Source: Tetrastigma voinierianum (Eukaryota; Streptophyta; Magnoliopsida; Vitales; Vitaceae). From it: DNA of 64,000 bases. The position numbers were made by a program, and so were the translations under genes. Each line of letters starts with the position of its first letter. Positions within the stretch are counted from its first letter, which is position 1. The notes under the pieces are model-generated. The model was given only the letters and a program-made list of their open reading frames with translations. It did not search any database and was not told the origin of the DNA. The stretch is taken from assembly GCA_016808115.1 (NCBI GenBank), contig JAEQBH010007368.1, forward strand, positions 55,722 through 119,721, given 5' to 3'. Positions 23,380-34,455 of the stretch are shown here, in pieces.

Positions 23380-24300
23380 TTTTTAGATGGATAGATTATA
23401 TTTAATTACACTATCTCCCTTTTTAGAGCAAGATTCCTCTCCCCTCCCATTTTTCAAAGACCGCCAATTTCCTCCTCCTTTTCACATCATCACCCTCTTG
23501 AATTTAACCCTAATATGCCTCCCATTCCCAAATTCTCCGCCCAATTACATCTCTTTCTTCTCTCCTCTCCTTTTCATCCCGAAACATGGCTTAAAACCTC
23601 TGTGATGGCACTGCCGATGAGCTTTCCTCCTATCATGCCGTTTCTCCGGTGATTGATCTTACTTGATGATGTTCGTGAATTGTTTTCTCTCAAAACCATG
23701 AGTAAGTCAGGTTTGAGGAAGACGAGGTAGATTGCATCATGCATCCATCGAAGCCCAATGAGGTAGATTCAGTATTTTCGAGGGTCATTGATTTGTACTA
23801 AAGGGTTTGTGTGTCTGGATGGGTTTAAGAATGTCAAAGATCCGATCGGAATAGAAGTGGTCCATGAAATTGGAATTAGGCGAGATAACCGATTTTAGGA
23901 CTCTCGAGACAATTCTGAAAAGATAAGTATACTAATGATATTGAATATGGCAAGGGTCTTTCTCTCTTAACATTCCAGAGAATAAAGAGGATTCTAATCC
24001 CAAAGATCATAAACCCGTAATTATTTTCACGCCCCTTCCTTCCCTTTTTTCATTTCTAGTTTTCCATTTCTTCCATACATGGAGTTTTAGATTCCCGCAA
24101 CGTTCTGGAAAGCAACCCTTTTCTTTCTCCTCTATATCATCGCTGTTTAATCGTCTTAAAATCATACCTTTTGTTTCATCTTCGCATCTCTCGCTTACGT
24201 ATACGCATGCTTCACGCTCTTTCAAACCTTTTTAGTGGTTTAGATGAACGCTGAATAGCAATTTTATTTTCATTCGTTATCTATGTTCATATTTAAAATG
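23380..24300 (+). other. Gene-like segment inside CACTA element, unidentified
   Basis: A pyrimidine-rich stretch with CTCC/TTCC runs (23,420-23,580), followed by short ATG-led frames, resembles a plant gene leader. No protein family was recognised and frames are short. It could be host DNA picked up by the CACTA element, which is common in the group, or random sequence. Confidence 0.2.
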
Positions 24301-25335
24301 CACGCTTCAATTCCTCGTGGGATTCGACGAAATAAAAGAATTAAGGCTATTTGATTGATACATGATCTGTAGCTTCATTTATAATATACTTCTCGTTTCT
24401 TGATTGTTTTGCCTCCATCTGGGGATTAGAGCAATGTGACAGAATCCGGAAAAGAATTGTGCCTACGGTTCATGTTCTCTCCAATCTCGTAATAGAGGGA
24501 GATCTTTTCTTTAAAGAGATTCCTTAATTCAAATCCTTTCTCCATTAAATCAATATAGCAAGAAATATATATTTGAATTTACCTATGTCAATATTTCTAA
24601 GACATGATAATTTTATGTCGTATATTGGTAAGAAACATTAGTATTTTTTTTCTCTTTTATATGCTATATTCCAAAAATATTCTTGTTTGCCTTTTAATTT
24701 TAATGATATCTTTCATTTTTATGTTTCTTTTCTATATGGTTTCGTTTCTCTATTTTAAAATTGGTATTCTTTTATCTTCTTTTCCTTTGAAATTGTCTGT
24801 CAAGGTAATAAAAAAGAAAATATTCTCTTTGCTGAAGGTGAAAACTCCAGAATATTTCATCTCTTTATATTTGTCATTGTAATTATATTATCAGATAATG
24901 GTTGTCTCTTTTAATCAAGGTAATATAATTGAATCTAGATTTAGAGATCTGTGTGGATATAATTGTAATTAGATTCATGTGGATTTCTTATGACTTATCG
25001 GTGAAAAAGTGTGAATTGTGTGGATGGTTAAAATAATTAGTTATTAGGTTTTTCTATAATGGATTCCCAAATGGAGTTGTCATGTGGTAGTAATTTGAGA
25101 TTCTTAGAGCCACATTTGTTCCATTACATGAAATGTAAGGGCCAAGTGTTTACTTTCCCGCAATTTTCAGCCTTATAAGTTTGTTAAAAAACAACTTTCT
25201 CTGATTATGAACAAGTGGTTCATTCCTCCCTCAAATTCAAGGCACCAAACGTAGAAAGACAAGTTTTGTGAGTTCCTCATACTATTTAGTGGATTAGTGG
25301 AGTTTTGAGCTGCCACCTATTCTCTGCGGGTACGA

Positions 25336-26352
25336 CTATAACACCCCAACCTCGAATACCATTGCTTCCTATAAGGATGTCGCCAAGGTGTCACTTCAGG
25401 ACTGGACTCTTATACCGATCTTCTCGTGAGCCGAAATCAGACTGTAAGCTATGGGTCACAATTCGATACACAATTTTTGTAATACATTAACTTATCTCTT
25501 ATCATCATTTGACTATCTTTTAGGATCAATACATGTATTATCTTCTTTGCTTATATAAGGTCATCTTTTCTTACTCATATATCAAATGTTCATATCAGAC
25601 ATATCCCTTATCCTTTCATAGTCATAGATAATCTTTTACTTTCATCTATTTATGTATTCTTGTCATGTGTTTATCTATTCATATAATTCCTATATTTCTA
25701 CCATATATGCATCTATTCATTCATGTATTCATATATTCATATCATTTACGTATTCCTATCATGTCTTTATCTATTCATATACTTCCTATATTTCTATCAT
25801 ATATGCATCCATTCATTCATGTATTCATATATTCATATCATTTACGTATTCCCTCGCTATTCATTCTTCTTTGCATAGCATTTTCAGGTATTTCATATCG
25901 TATCACTTATCAATGTATGCTCATATGCTCTAGACTCTTTTGTATTCTTTATTGGGATCGTTATGAAATAACTAGATGGTCTTTGGGAAACAAGTGAAAC
26001 AAAAATGTAAAAGAAAACTGCTCAACAGTGGCCTGGGCTCACCACTGGGGCCTTTCAGCAAGGTTTTGAACCCCACTTGTCCTCCACATGCATAAATCTA
26101 AATTCTTGACTCAATGGGCTTTCCATAGAGTCCAAGAATACCTCAAACGGAGTTCGGACGAAGAAGTTATGGTCGTCCGAAGTTAGGGGCACAAAACTGG
26201 AAAATTTGCGCACACGGGTGCGAAAAATTCGCACCCATGAACAGTGGTGCGAAAATTTTCGCACCTGAGAAATTTCGCACACGCAGGCGAAAAGAAACTG
26301 AACTACACTGAGATTTTCACTACACTCAGTCCTAAACTGAAAACAACATAAC
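25336..26352 (+). repeat. Probable LTR remnant inside CACTA element
   Basis: Begins TATAACACCCCAACCTCGAA, near the TGTAACACCCC start common in gypsy LTRs. It contains ACCTCAAACGGAGTTCGGAC, a phrase type common in plant gypsy LTRs, and a cluster of GTGCGAAAATTTTCGCAC-like palindromes at 26,190-26,300. Exact ends and target duplication not established. Confidence 0.4.
25648..25852. repeat. Two-copy 96-bp tandem repeat
   Basis: Two near-identical copies of a 96-base unit rich in TATTCAT, TATATT and TCATT. Because 96 is a multiple of three, it gives an open frame with 32-residue Ile/Ser/Tyr-rich repeats, which is not evidence of a gene. Confidence 0.7.
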
Positions 26353-27439
26353 ACCTTCTCAGTTCAAGATGGTATTTTTTACAGAGATTTCAAGATGTAT
26401 ATACGAATGTGTTACTAATATTTTTTGGTTGTACAATTGTTATTTTTGTAAGATTAAAGTTTGTGTAGTTACTAAGATTTTATTACATGGATTTCTTACT
26501 TTCAATCCAATACCACTAGTGTCATTTTTTTTTATTTATTTTTTTATCTACAGGTCAAGTTAGTGAAAGACTCAAGGTGGTTTTTTCGTGATAGAGACAT
26601 TTAAAGATGTATATACATACATGTAAGTTATTAATATTTTGCTGTATAATTTATCTATTGGTTCTATGAGTTTTTATTTTTGATGTGTATGTATTATAAA
26701 TAGGAACTTGATTTACATTATCTTTGGTATCTTTTATTCTAAGTGAAGTTGCTTAGCTTCTTTGAATATTATTTTGTTCAGATATTGAAAGGAAGGACAA
26801 CTTAATTCAAATTAACACAATATATGTACATGTGTTTTGAAAGCTACATGCATATTTATATGGTGCATTAGGTTAACAAGATAAAGTCTTAGTTATGAAA
26901 ACAAGGTATATTTTGTAATAAGTGTTTAAATTAAGAATTTTCAATATGCTAACAAGTTATTTTGCATCATACTTTTCATTGCAACATTAAAAGCTATTTT
27001 TAAATTTTCAAAGGCTATCATGGCATATGCTTCTAATTCCAATTTATAATATATGGTGGAAGATCCTTACCTTTACATATTTTTTAAAGAAATCATGATT
27101 TATTTGAACACAAACTTTCGACATATTATGAGTGGTGTAGAGAAGTATATTGATTAATAGAAAAATACATATCTACATTAACATTTTATATATGTCAAGG
27201 TTTCGATACACCTACTGACACTGGCAACATAGATGACATATAAGACTAGGAAGAAGTGATGACATATAACACATACGATACGCTTAGCAACCAAGTAATA
27301 TAGGTCTTTTTCTTATAGTTGGTTTCTGTGAAAGGAAGCATAAGAACTAAGGGCGATTATAATGTGGCTAGGATTTCAACCGAAGGGAGAAGAGGAGGCG
27401 GGGTGGGGGTGGTGGTAAATCCATCGATTTGCACTGAAA

Positions 27440-27568
27440 TATGGCGTTCAGCCCATTTCTTGTGTGCACGAGGCCTCCCCTCTTCTCAAGTCATGTACAA
27501 ACTCATAATTGGGTTTTAGTTTATAAACCCATAAAGACTCTTGTCTTTTTTCCATGTGGGACAACACC
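27440..27568 (-). repeat. Probable 5' LTR end of copia copy 1
   Basis: On the minus strand it starts TGTTGTCCCACATGG, a common beginning of plant copia LTRs, with a TATA-like TTTATAAAC about 40 bases in. It lies on the upstream side of the copia gag, across the CACTA insertion. The end of the LTR and a primer binding site are not clear. Confidence 0.4.
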
Positions 27569-27599
27569 TTTAATTTTGAAAAACTATTGTTTACAACAT

Positions 27600-28313
27600 A
27601 CAACACATGGAAGATCACTGGAAGACGTTGAAATAAGGTCGGACGTACCAAAGCTAGTGACATTTCGGGAAAAGCTTCTTGGAAAAACAGATTTATAACC
27701 ACTTGATGAACAAGAAGACTGGATCTCGAATTATGAGGAAGGGTCAGCTCGATGACAAATGATGGACCTGCACGTCTATTGATGAACCTCAAAGGAGGAA
27801 AAGTCCGACCGAGACCTCGGGAAAACCCTGATTATCAAATTGTTAGGAAGGAATATTGGTTTCACCTTGCTCCTCAAGAAGATCAAGGAACTTTGGAAAC
27901 CTAAAGGTTCCATTGACTTAATAGCCATCGAAAACGATTTCAGCCAAATTCTCCTCTGTAGATGACTCTAACTACCCAAATTCGAAGGCCCATGGATGAT
28001 TTTCAATCATTACCTAACGGTAAGACCTTGGTAACCCAACTTGATCCCCACACAAAATACACTAAGATTCATAGGTCGGCACCTCCCCTACGTGGGTCGA
28101 ATTTGTCTGCACTCTAACAGTACTATGACTACTAACTTCCTTCGCGAGGCTTAGGTCAAAAATCTGAAAACGTGCTCACCGGATTTAGGCAACTGTAACG
28201 CCCAAAGGACACTATGCCTGAATATGTGTTAAGGTAAATCTCTCGAAACCCTTAATCACTCAGTTTAAGCTTCGAAGACGAGTTAGGAGATTGAAGTATG
28301 AAGGGGTCCATTT
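27600..28313 (+). pseudogene. LINE ORF1, N-terminal and DUF4283-like region
   Basis: Readable with frame changes: RSDVPKLVTFREKLLGKTDL (27,637-27,696), then KLLGRNIGFTLLLKKIKELW and KPKGSIDLIAIENDF (27,837-27,940), KFEGPWMIFNHYLTVRPW (27,980-28,033), and ITQFKLRRRVRRLKYEGV running into the first Mutator-like insertion. These are the hallmarks of plant LINE ORF1. The domain probably binds the LINE RNA. Several stops present. Confidence 0.78.
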
Positions 28314-29582
28314 CAGGGTTCAAAAAATTTGTCGAGTCATAGATTTGTAATTGACTCGGGGCTAACCGCGTCGATACCGACACCAGATACGAGATTATGA
28401 GAGGATCGGTTAAAACACGATAAAACTTGATGGACTCACAAGTTCGCAAAGCATTTAATTGACACTCTATGAAATACTCGAGAATCGAATCTCTCGCAGA
28501 TGAAAACCAAAAAATCTAAAATTGTAAACTTTCGTGAGATTCCTCTGAAAATCCAAAACACACATGATTGAATTTCAAATCACACCAATAAAAATAAAAA
28601 ATAAAAATTCATACATTCGACAAAAAATTGAAAAAGCAAACTGCAAAAGAAGTAAAGAACCTGGATGTTGGATCTAAGATTTTGAAATTAAAAACCTAAC
28701 TTACCTCCTCAGGCTCACCGGTCGTCGTAGGCTCCAAAACGGCAAAACCTCAGGGCCCAGGCTCAAAGATCTCAATCGTCCAAACTCCAAATGCGCACCT
28801 TCGACTTCTTCTCCCTCTCTTCTTCTTCTTTTCCCCTTCTTCTTCATTTTTCATTTTTTCTACCCGACTACAGGAACAAGGGTTCAACTTTTAAGGCTGC
28901 CCACTACCAAAACGACGTCGTTTCGTCTCTATAAGACAGAAAACGATGTCATTTCGTTATTATTATTTTAAAATAAAACTAAACGACATCAAGTAGTGGT
29001 CGCCATAGTCCAAAATCCAAGACAGTTTTGTATAAGTTGTCACTTACCCAAACGACGCTGCTGGATAATAGACAACCAATTAAATTTTACATTGTTTCGA
29101 CTCTTGCAAATTGTAAACTACATTGTTTTGGTATATATGCATAATTTTAAAAAAATATGATGGCTAAAACGACGTCGTTGTTTAAAGGCCAAAACGACAC
29201 CTGCTTTACCCGTAAACCGATTTAGCTAATTTAAACCCTCTAACCTCTATTTCTGCCAAGTATTTCCAACCAAAAAATATATTTAGAAGCAAACTATATC
29301 AGAAACTTCTAATTAATTTTTCAAATTATAATATTATAAAAATAAGAATAATAAATTAACAAAACCATAAATCATATTTTTGTAAATCATAAATATCTTC
29401 ATCGATTATTTCATTAACTATTTAAATAATGTTAAATACATAAAAAATTGTTTTATTAAATTTTTAGCTTACTTAATTATATCTATTTTTCTAATAATTT
29501 ATATAATATTTTAATAATTTTAAACATTCTAATCATCTTATTTTATGTATCGGTCGATACTTGATCGTTACACCACAACCAT
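28314..29582. mobile_element. Mutator-like element 1 (non-coding)
   Basis: 1,269 bp flanked by a perfect 9-bp duplication GGTCCATTT (28,305-28,313 and 29,583-29,591), the size typical of the Mutator superfamily. Ends are weak inverted repeats: CAGGGTTCAAAAAATT at the left and ATGGTTGTGG on the minus strand from the right. The interior has ACGACGTCGT-type palindromes (28,905-29,215) and an AT-rich half. No protein. It is a relative of the larger element at 29,757-35,140 along most of its length. Confidence 0.8.
28905..29215. repeat. ACGACGTCGT palindrome array, element 1
   Basis: About six copies of AAAACGACGTCGTTTTGG or decayed versions (AACGATGTCATTTCG, AACGACGCTG), two with the intact ACGACGTCGT core. 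The core contains GACGTC, the C-box type site of plant bZIP factors (general knowledge). Confidence 0.7.
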
Positions 29583-29591
29583 GGTCCATTT

Positions 29592-29756
29592 AGTTTGTTT
29601 CAGATGCATAATGTATGGCCATAAGAAAGATTCTTGCCCACTAAAGAAGAATTAGCCGACAGCACCACTAGAAGCCATGGTTGGGGAAGAAGGTGGCAAA
29701 ATGTCAGCAAGCATAGGAAAAAATCATGCAACTGAAGAGGAGAGTCTCATAAACCC
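29592..29756 (+). pseudogene. LINE ORF1, zinc knuckle segment
   Basis: Continues the previous piece after the first insertion: LVCFRCIMYGHKKDSCPLKK is a CX2CX4HX4C knuckle, here CFRCIMYGHKKDSC. It ends in EEESLINP at the second insertion. One stop (TAG) follows the knuckle. Frame continues at 35,150. Confidence 0.8.
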
Positions 29757-30434
29757 GCAGTTCAAAAATTGGTTGAGTCCAAGATGACTCGGGCCTCGAT
29801 TCGTAACCGACTCCAAGCCCAACCCGTGCCGATACCGACACCGCATACGTAGATGGGCATTGAACTCCATGAAACCCAGATAACCCGAAAGAAAACTCTG
29901 GCGGAACTTGATCGAAGTTCCCTGTATGACTCCTGGTAGGACTCGATGGAAGTAATAAAATCGAATCCGGCCCTCAATACGAAGGAACCAAAAAGCTGAC
30001 AAAAATTTCAACTTTCAGAGATTCCTTTGAAAAGCCAAAACACCCGTGATCTAATTTCATATCACAACAACAAGAATACAACAATTTTGATAGGTTTTGA
30101 ACCTCCGCCCTGCAAATGCTTTCTGCAAAATCTAACAAAAGAACCGTTCTTCTTCTTACTGGATCCAAGCTTGACATCGAAATCTCAAGAAGAAACGAAG
30201 AACGGAAGAAGATAAGGAAAGAAAATGACTAAAACCTAACTTACCTCCTTATGCTTCATTTCGGCCATCGCCTCGCGGCCGATCCAAAACCCAGTGCCCG
30301 GGCCTCAAGATCCCATTGCAGTCGAGTATAGCAGAGAGCGCCCAATGTAAGCTTCTTCTTCCCAACCCCCCTCCCCTTGCAATTTGCATTTCTGCGACCA
30401 GGAACAAGGTTCCTCTTTTTAGGACATGAGACAA

Positions 30435-30750
30435 CTGAAATGACGTCGGTTTCGTGATTCAGAGATAGAAAAACGACTTCGCTTCGCTTTTTTAAATACA
30501 ACATAAAACGATCGCTGCTTAGGGCAGTCGTAAAACCAAAATGACATCGTTTTGCATAAGTTGTCACTAACCCAAACGACGTCATTTTGGATAAGTGACA
30601 ACTAATTCAAAACGACACCATTTTGGACCCTCGCAGTCCAAAACGACGTCGTTTTGGTATATGTAGAATTTTTTTAAAAAAATATTGAAGCCCTAAAATA
30701 ACATCGTTTTGGCTCTAAAAAGGCCAAAACGACGTTGTTTTGGCCCCAAA
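30435..30750. repeat. ACGACGTCGT palindrome array, element 2
   Basis: About nine copies or decayed copies of AAAACGACGTCGTTTTGG, spaced mostly 30-40 bases. Same place within the element as the array of element 1. Confidence 0.72.
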
Positions 30751-30867
30751 AACTGTTTTTAGCACCTCTAAACCCTCCAACCCCCATTTTTGCCATGTTT
30801 CCGACCGAAAAATATATTTAGCAACTTCTAATTAAGTTCAATATGTAATTTTATAAATAAAATAAGA

Positions 30868-31315
30868 ATAATAAATTAACAAAACCATAAATCATATTTT
30901 TGTGAACAATATAAATATTTTTTATTTATTTTACTAAACATTAATAACATTTATTCAAAATTAATAATTTATGAAAAAATACATAAATAAGAATAATGGA
31001 AAATTCATGGTAACATATTATTATTGGATTAGATTAATTAATCTAATTGTATTAATATTAAATGAATATGGGAATATATTATAAATAAAATATAATAAGA
31101 AATTAACAAAACTATTAAATCTAGTATTTTTGTAGAACAATATAAAATCAAATACAAATAAATATTCTTTTATTTATTTTACTAAACATAATATATTAAT
31201 TCAAAATTAGCTAATTTATGAAAAACAAGCATACATAAGAGAATAATTAATCTAATTGTATTATTAAATTAATATGGTAATATATTATAAATAAAATAAG
31301 ATAAATAATTGTAAA
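30868..31315. repeat. Two-copy ~230-bp AT-rich tandem duplication
   Basis: A unit beginning AATAAATTAACAAAAC, and containing TTATTTATTTTACTAAACAT and TAATCTAATTGTATTA, is repeated with indels (second copy begins near 31,099). It lies at the left border of the hAT-containing insert in Mutator-like element 2. Confidence 0.6.
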
Positions 31316-31559
31316 TATTTATTGATATTTTTCTCCCATATTTCATTAATTTTGATTTAGCAAGTCAAAAATATCTATCTTTTTAAAAACAATATAGATA
31401 CTTATTACAATTTTCTTAAATTAACTAAAATAACACTTTTAATTTACTTAATTGAAAATTGAAATTATGTAAATTTATTTACCACTAGCAGAAATTTACT
31501 TTACTAAGAACAATTATATTAGGAAAAATAATTTAATTTATGATTTTTTTGTTTTACTT

Positions 31560-34455
31560 TATACATGGTTAGAACATTTTTGGAATGTGGCTTCAAAACA
31601 TGTGATATTGGTCAGAGAGCATGTGCAGAACCATTCCTAAGTGGGTACTGTAAGAACCCCCAAAATGTGCATTTGCCAAAGTTATTCAAGTGGAGGTATA
31701 ACAAGATTAAAGCAACACATTGCACATATTTTCTGGACAATAGAGAATACCTAAGGGTACTCATGGAAGTGTCACAAAGCATTAGATTGTTTATGTCTAA
31801 TGCTTCGAATGAAAAAATTCAAATGAACGACTTATAAGTTCTTTAAATGAAGAACATTTTCATGAAATTGATGAGGTCAATTCTTATGAAGTTAAGGAAG
31901 TCGAGATGACTGATTTCGAAAGAAGACAAATGAAACATGCAATGAGAGAAAGTCGTCGTTTTTTTGAAGAAGGTAGACATGGGCATGAGAGGGGTGGTAC
32001 TTCCTCACAACCTCAGGTGTCTAGCATCGCGCGGGTCCGACACGGCTTTAGCATAAGAGAAGGAGCTAACATACCCCCAAAGGGGATTGATCCCTACATG
32101 TTTCCTTCAAAACAAAAGTCAATAAAAAGTATGTTTTCCGTTGAAGGTGAAAAGAAAGTGGGTAAAGCCATCTCTAAATTTTTTCTCTTCAATGGAATAC
32201 CTTCAATGCCGGCCGACAAGGCCTTACTATCAATCTATGATTACGCTCATAGCGCGTAGTCAAGTCCTGTATCAAGTGGTTCCCACAGATACCAAATCGC
32301 AATGCATATTTGAAGGAGGAGGTGCAAGAGCTTGAGGTATATATAAACATATCAAGGCTAAATGGTCTGTATATGGACGCACCATCATGTGTGATGATTG
32401 AGGTCCTAGAACTGAAAGCCTATCCTCAATTTCAGCTGGTTTATTATGATAGAAGATGATATACCTTTCTTCAAACACACTACCCAACATACCTAAGGCG
32501 TGAATTACATCTTTCACTTATGGATAAGATTGTTAAGAAGGATTAGGGAGGAAAACATTGTCTGAGTAGTCTAGCGATATTAAGTAGTTCAGTAATTGGT
32601 ATGTTGTTGATGAGTCTGACATTTGTTATGGTCTCCTTGTGCAGTGCAGTATATTGATTCAATGCTTGAAGATATTGACATAAAAGAAGATTAAAGGAGA
32701 CTTTAGATCAAGCGAAGATAATCCTGGCTTTATTTATAATAGCTTGAAAGTAGTGATTGATGAAAGTGTTCACGGGATGAGATCTCTTACGCCTGAATAA
32801 CTTTAGATTTGCCTTGAATTTATTTCACTTGAGTCTTGTGCGTTATGAGAAATGATTTGAAAATGATGTGCACAACAAATGAGTAAGCTTGAATTGACAA
32901 AGATCAAAGCAGAAAAGTTTAGAGATAAGGTATCAACCTTATCTTAAGCGATCGGGTTTTGGAAGAAGGCCAAGGAAGTCCAAATCATCATGGAACCTTT
33001 GGTGAAAGTTTTGAAATTGATTTATCAAGATAAAAAAGCCTACCTTTGTCAATCAAAATTTATGAAGCGATGGATAAACTATTGTTATAAAAAGACATCG
33101 ATGAAACATTAGGAAAGGTATTGGGAAGTCATTGACATAAGGTGGGCAAATCAATTGCATAGACATTTACGCATTCTTAATTAATACAAAAATTCCTTAT
33201 CGTTATTATTATCTTATTTACAAGAGCAAAGTGTATAAACTAATAATTTTGTTTTATACATCGACATATTTTAAATCCAAATGTTTCAATATTCAAACAA
33301 TTCTCCCTACATAGGAAGTTAAATTAGACTAAAGGAGGTTATCAAAATATTAGAGCTAGATTTGGATAAGCCAGACCAAAGCTATAGGCAGTATAGCAAT
33401 AACTTGTGTTATTTTATATATATTTTGTATTTATAATGCATTAATAAAGTAAAGAACATTACAATGTAGGTGAAATTATTTGTTGAGAAAGCGAGGAAAA
33501 TTTGGAAGTGCAGTAACAAACTTAATAAATCGCTCTCTTCCGGATACTCACTATATTTATTTCTTTTTAAATAAAAATTGTCATCATGTTCTATTAAATA
33601 TATACTAGCCTAATATGTTTTTAATAATAGCTTAATGGTGGAACAATTATGGTGATGAAGGTCCACATGTTGCAAGATTGCTGTCAAATTCTAGGATCTG
33701 CATGTTCTTCATCTAGTTGTGAAAAAAATTGGAGCACATGGTCATTGATTTTTACAAAGTTACGCGATCGTTTGGCAATGAAAAAGTTGCATAAGTTAGT
33801 TTATGTCACATTACAGTATGCGACTTAGTTCAGGAATTTGATGCGAAACGACGATGGTTGTACAATGGTGAGCTAAATCATATTTTTAATGATGATATAT
33901 TAGATGAGTGGATGAAGGAGAAGAACCTATTTTATCATATGAATTTGGTTGGTTATGGATCAAGATCTTCCCTCTAGAAGGTGAAACCTTCGTCTTGATG
34001 GTGCTTACAGTTACAACAGGTAAAGTAGGCGTGGAAGACCGGTATTGCGCGAGGAAGAGACATTAGTTCTTCTCTACTAAAGTGGGCTCCTTGAATGGTG
34101 ACTTGGTCTAGTAGTGATGATGGTGACTATAGAGCAATAGAGGGGGTAGCAACATTGGTGGTGACAGGTGAAGATAGTGAAGACTTACCCGAGTGGTGAC
34201 AATGGACGGTGGTGGCATTGGAACCGCGTTATTGTTGATAATTAGTTATGTTAATCAAGTTGATCATGGCATGTCGTGGGCACGAGAAAATGAAAATTAT
34301 TATGCCACACAATATCACGATCATGGATATAGACGGGCATATAGAACAGCGAAAGCACATGGAAGACCATACATTTCTAAGCATTGTTATTTATTCAGTG
34401 GGTATGATTATAGATCGAATTATGTCAGTTGATGACACTTCCAATCCTTGGCTCT
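31560..34455 (+). pseudogene. hAT transposase relic
   Basis: Cut-and-paste transposase, broken by many stops. In order: a BED-type zinc-finger region (MCICQSYSSGGITRLKQHIA near 31,670-31,720); a basic linker (FERRQMKHAMRESRRFF, 31,915-31,965); a DUF659-like stretch (KKVGKAISKFFLFNGIPSMP, 32,150-32,210, then KEEVQELEVYINISRLNGLY); a VLGxxDIRWANQLHRHL-like block near 33,120-33,170; and the C-terminal dimerisation block WWNNYGDEGPHVARLLSNSR (33,638-33,695) followed by CEKNWSTWSLIFTKLRDRLA (33,720-33,780). A Tyr/His-rich tail ends near 34,455. The terminal inverted repeats of the hAT were not found. Confidence 0.8.

Larger units (their letters stand above)
22566..27320. mobile_element. CACTA-type DNA transposon without transposase
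   Basis: Inverted ends: TACTACAAGAAAAA at 22,566 and, on the minus strand from 27,320, AACTATAAGAAAAA; both are one base off the canonical CACTACAAGAAAAA. Subterminal TGACATAT-type motifs recur within 200 bases of both ends (22,590-22,690 and 27,190-27,270), as in the En/Spm group. GGTT flanks both ends and could be the short target duplication (3 bp is usual). Copia leader lies on one side and copia gag on the other. No transposase domain is visible; the 4.7-kb interior is mostly AT-rich and carries an LTR-like insert and a tandem repeat. Probably non-autonomous. Confidence 0.72.
11489..27568 (-). mobile_element. Ty1/copia element (copy 1), split by two insertions
   Basis: The copia sequence appears in three minus-strand pieces: 27,568-27,321 (LTR and leader), 22,565-21,768 (gag, pre-integrase, integrase) and 11,814-11,489 (end of integrase and following linker). 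A CACTA-type element separates the first two and a Tekay-type gypsy element the last two. Order and orientation are consistent across the gaps, and the protein reads through the gypsy insertion point (IPYKKIGKT to ELWKGHA-like to LKYLKVWG). The rest of pol and the 3' LTR are missing: at 11,488 the sequence passes into the Athila-like LTR. Confidence 0.75.

Noticed and set aside
25652..25933. 93-codon plus-strand frame with repeated Ile/Ser/Tyr motifs
   Set aside because: It is the translation of a 96-bp tandem repeat in AT-rich non-coding DNA; neither frame nor composition suggests a gene.
28196..29574. TGTAACG...CGTTACA inverted ends, first read as a solo LTR
   Set aside because: The stretch 28,196-28,304 encodes LINE ORF1 (ITQFKLRRRVRRLKYEGV), and the 9-bp duplication GGTCCATTT places the real insertion ends at 28,314 and 29,582.
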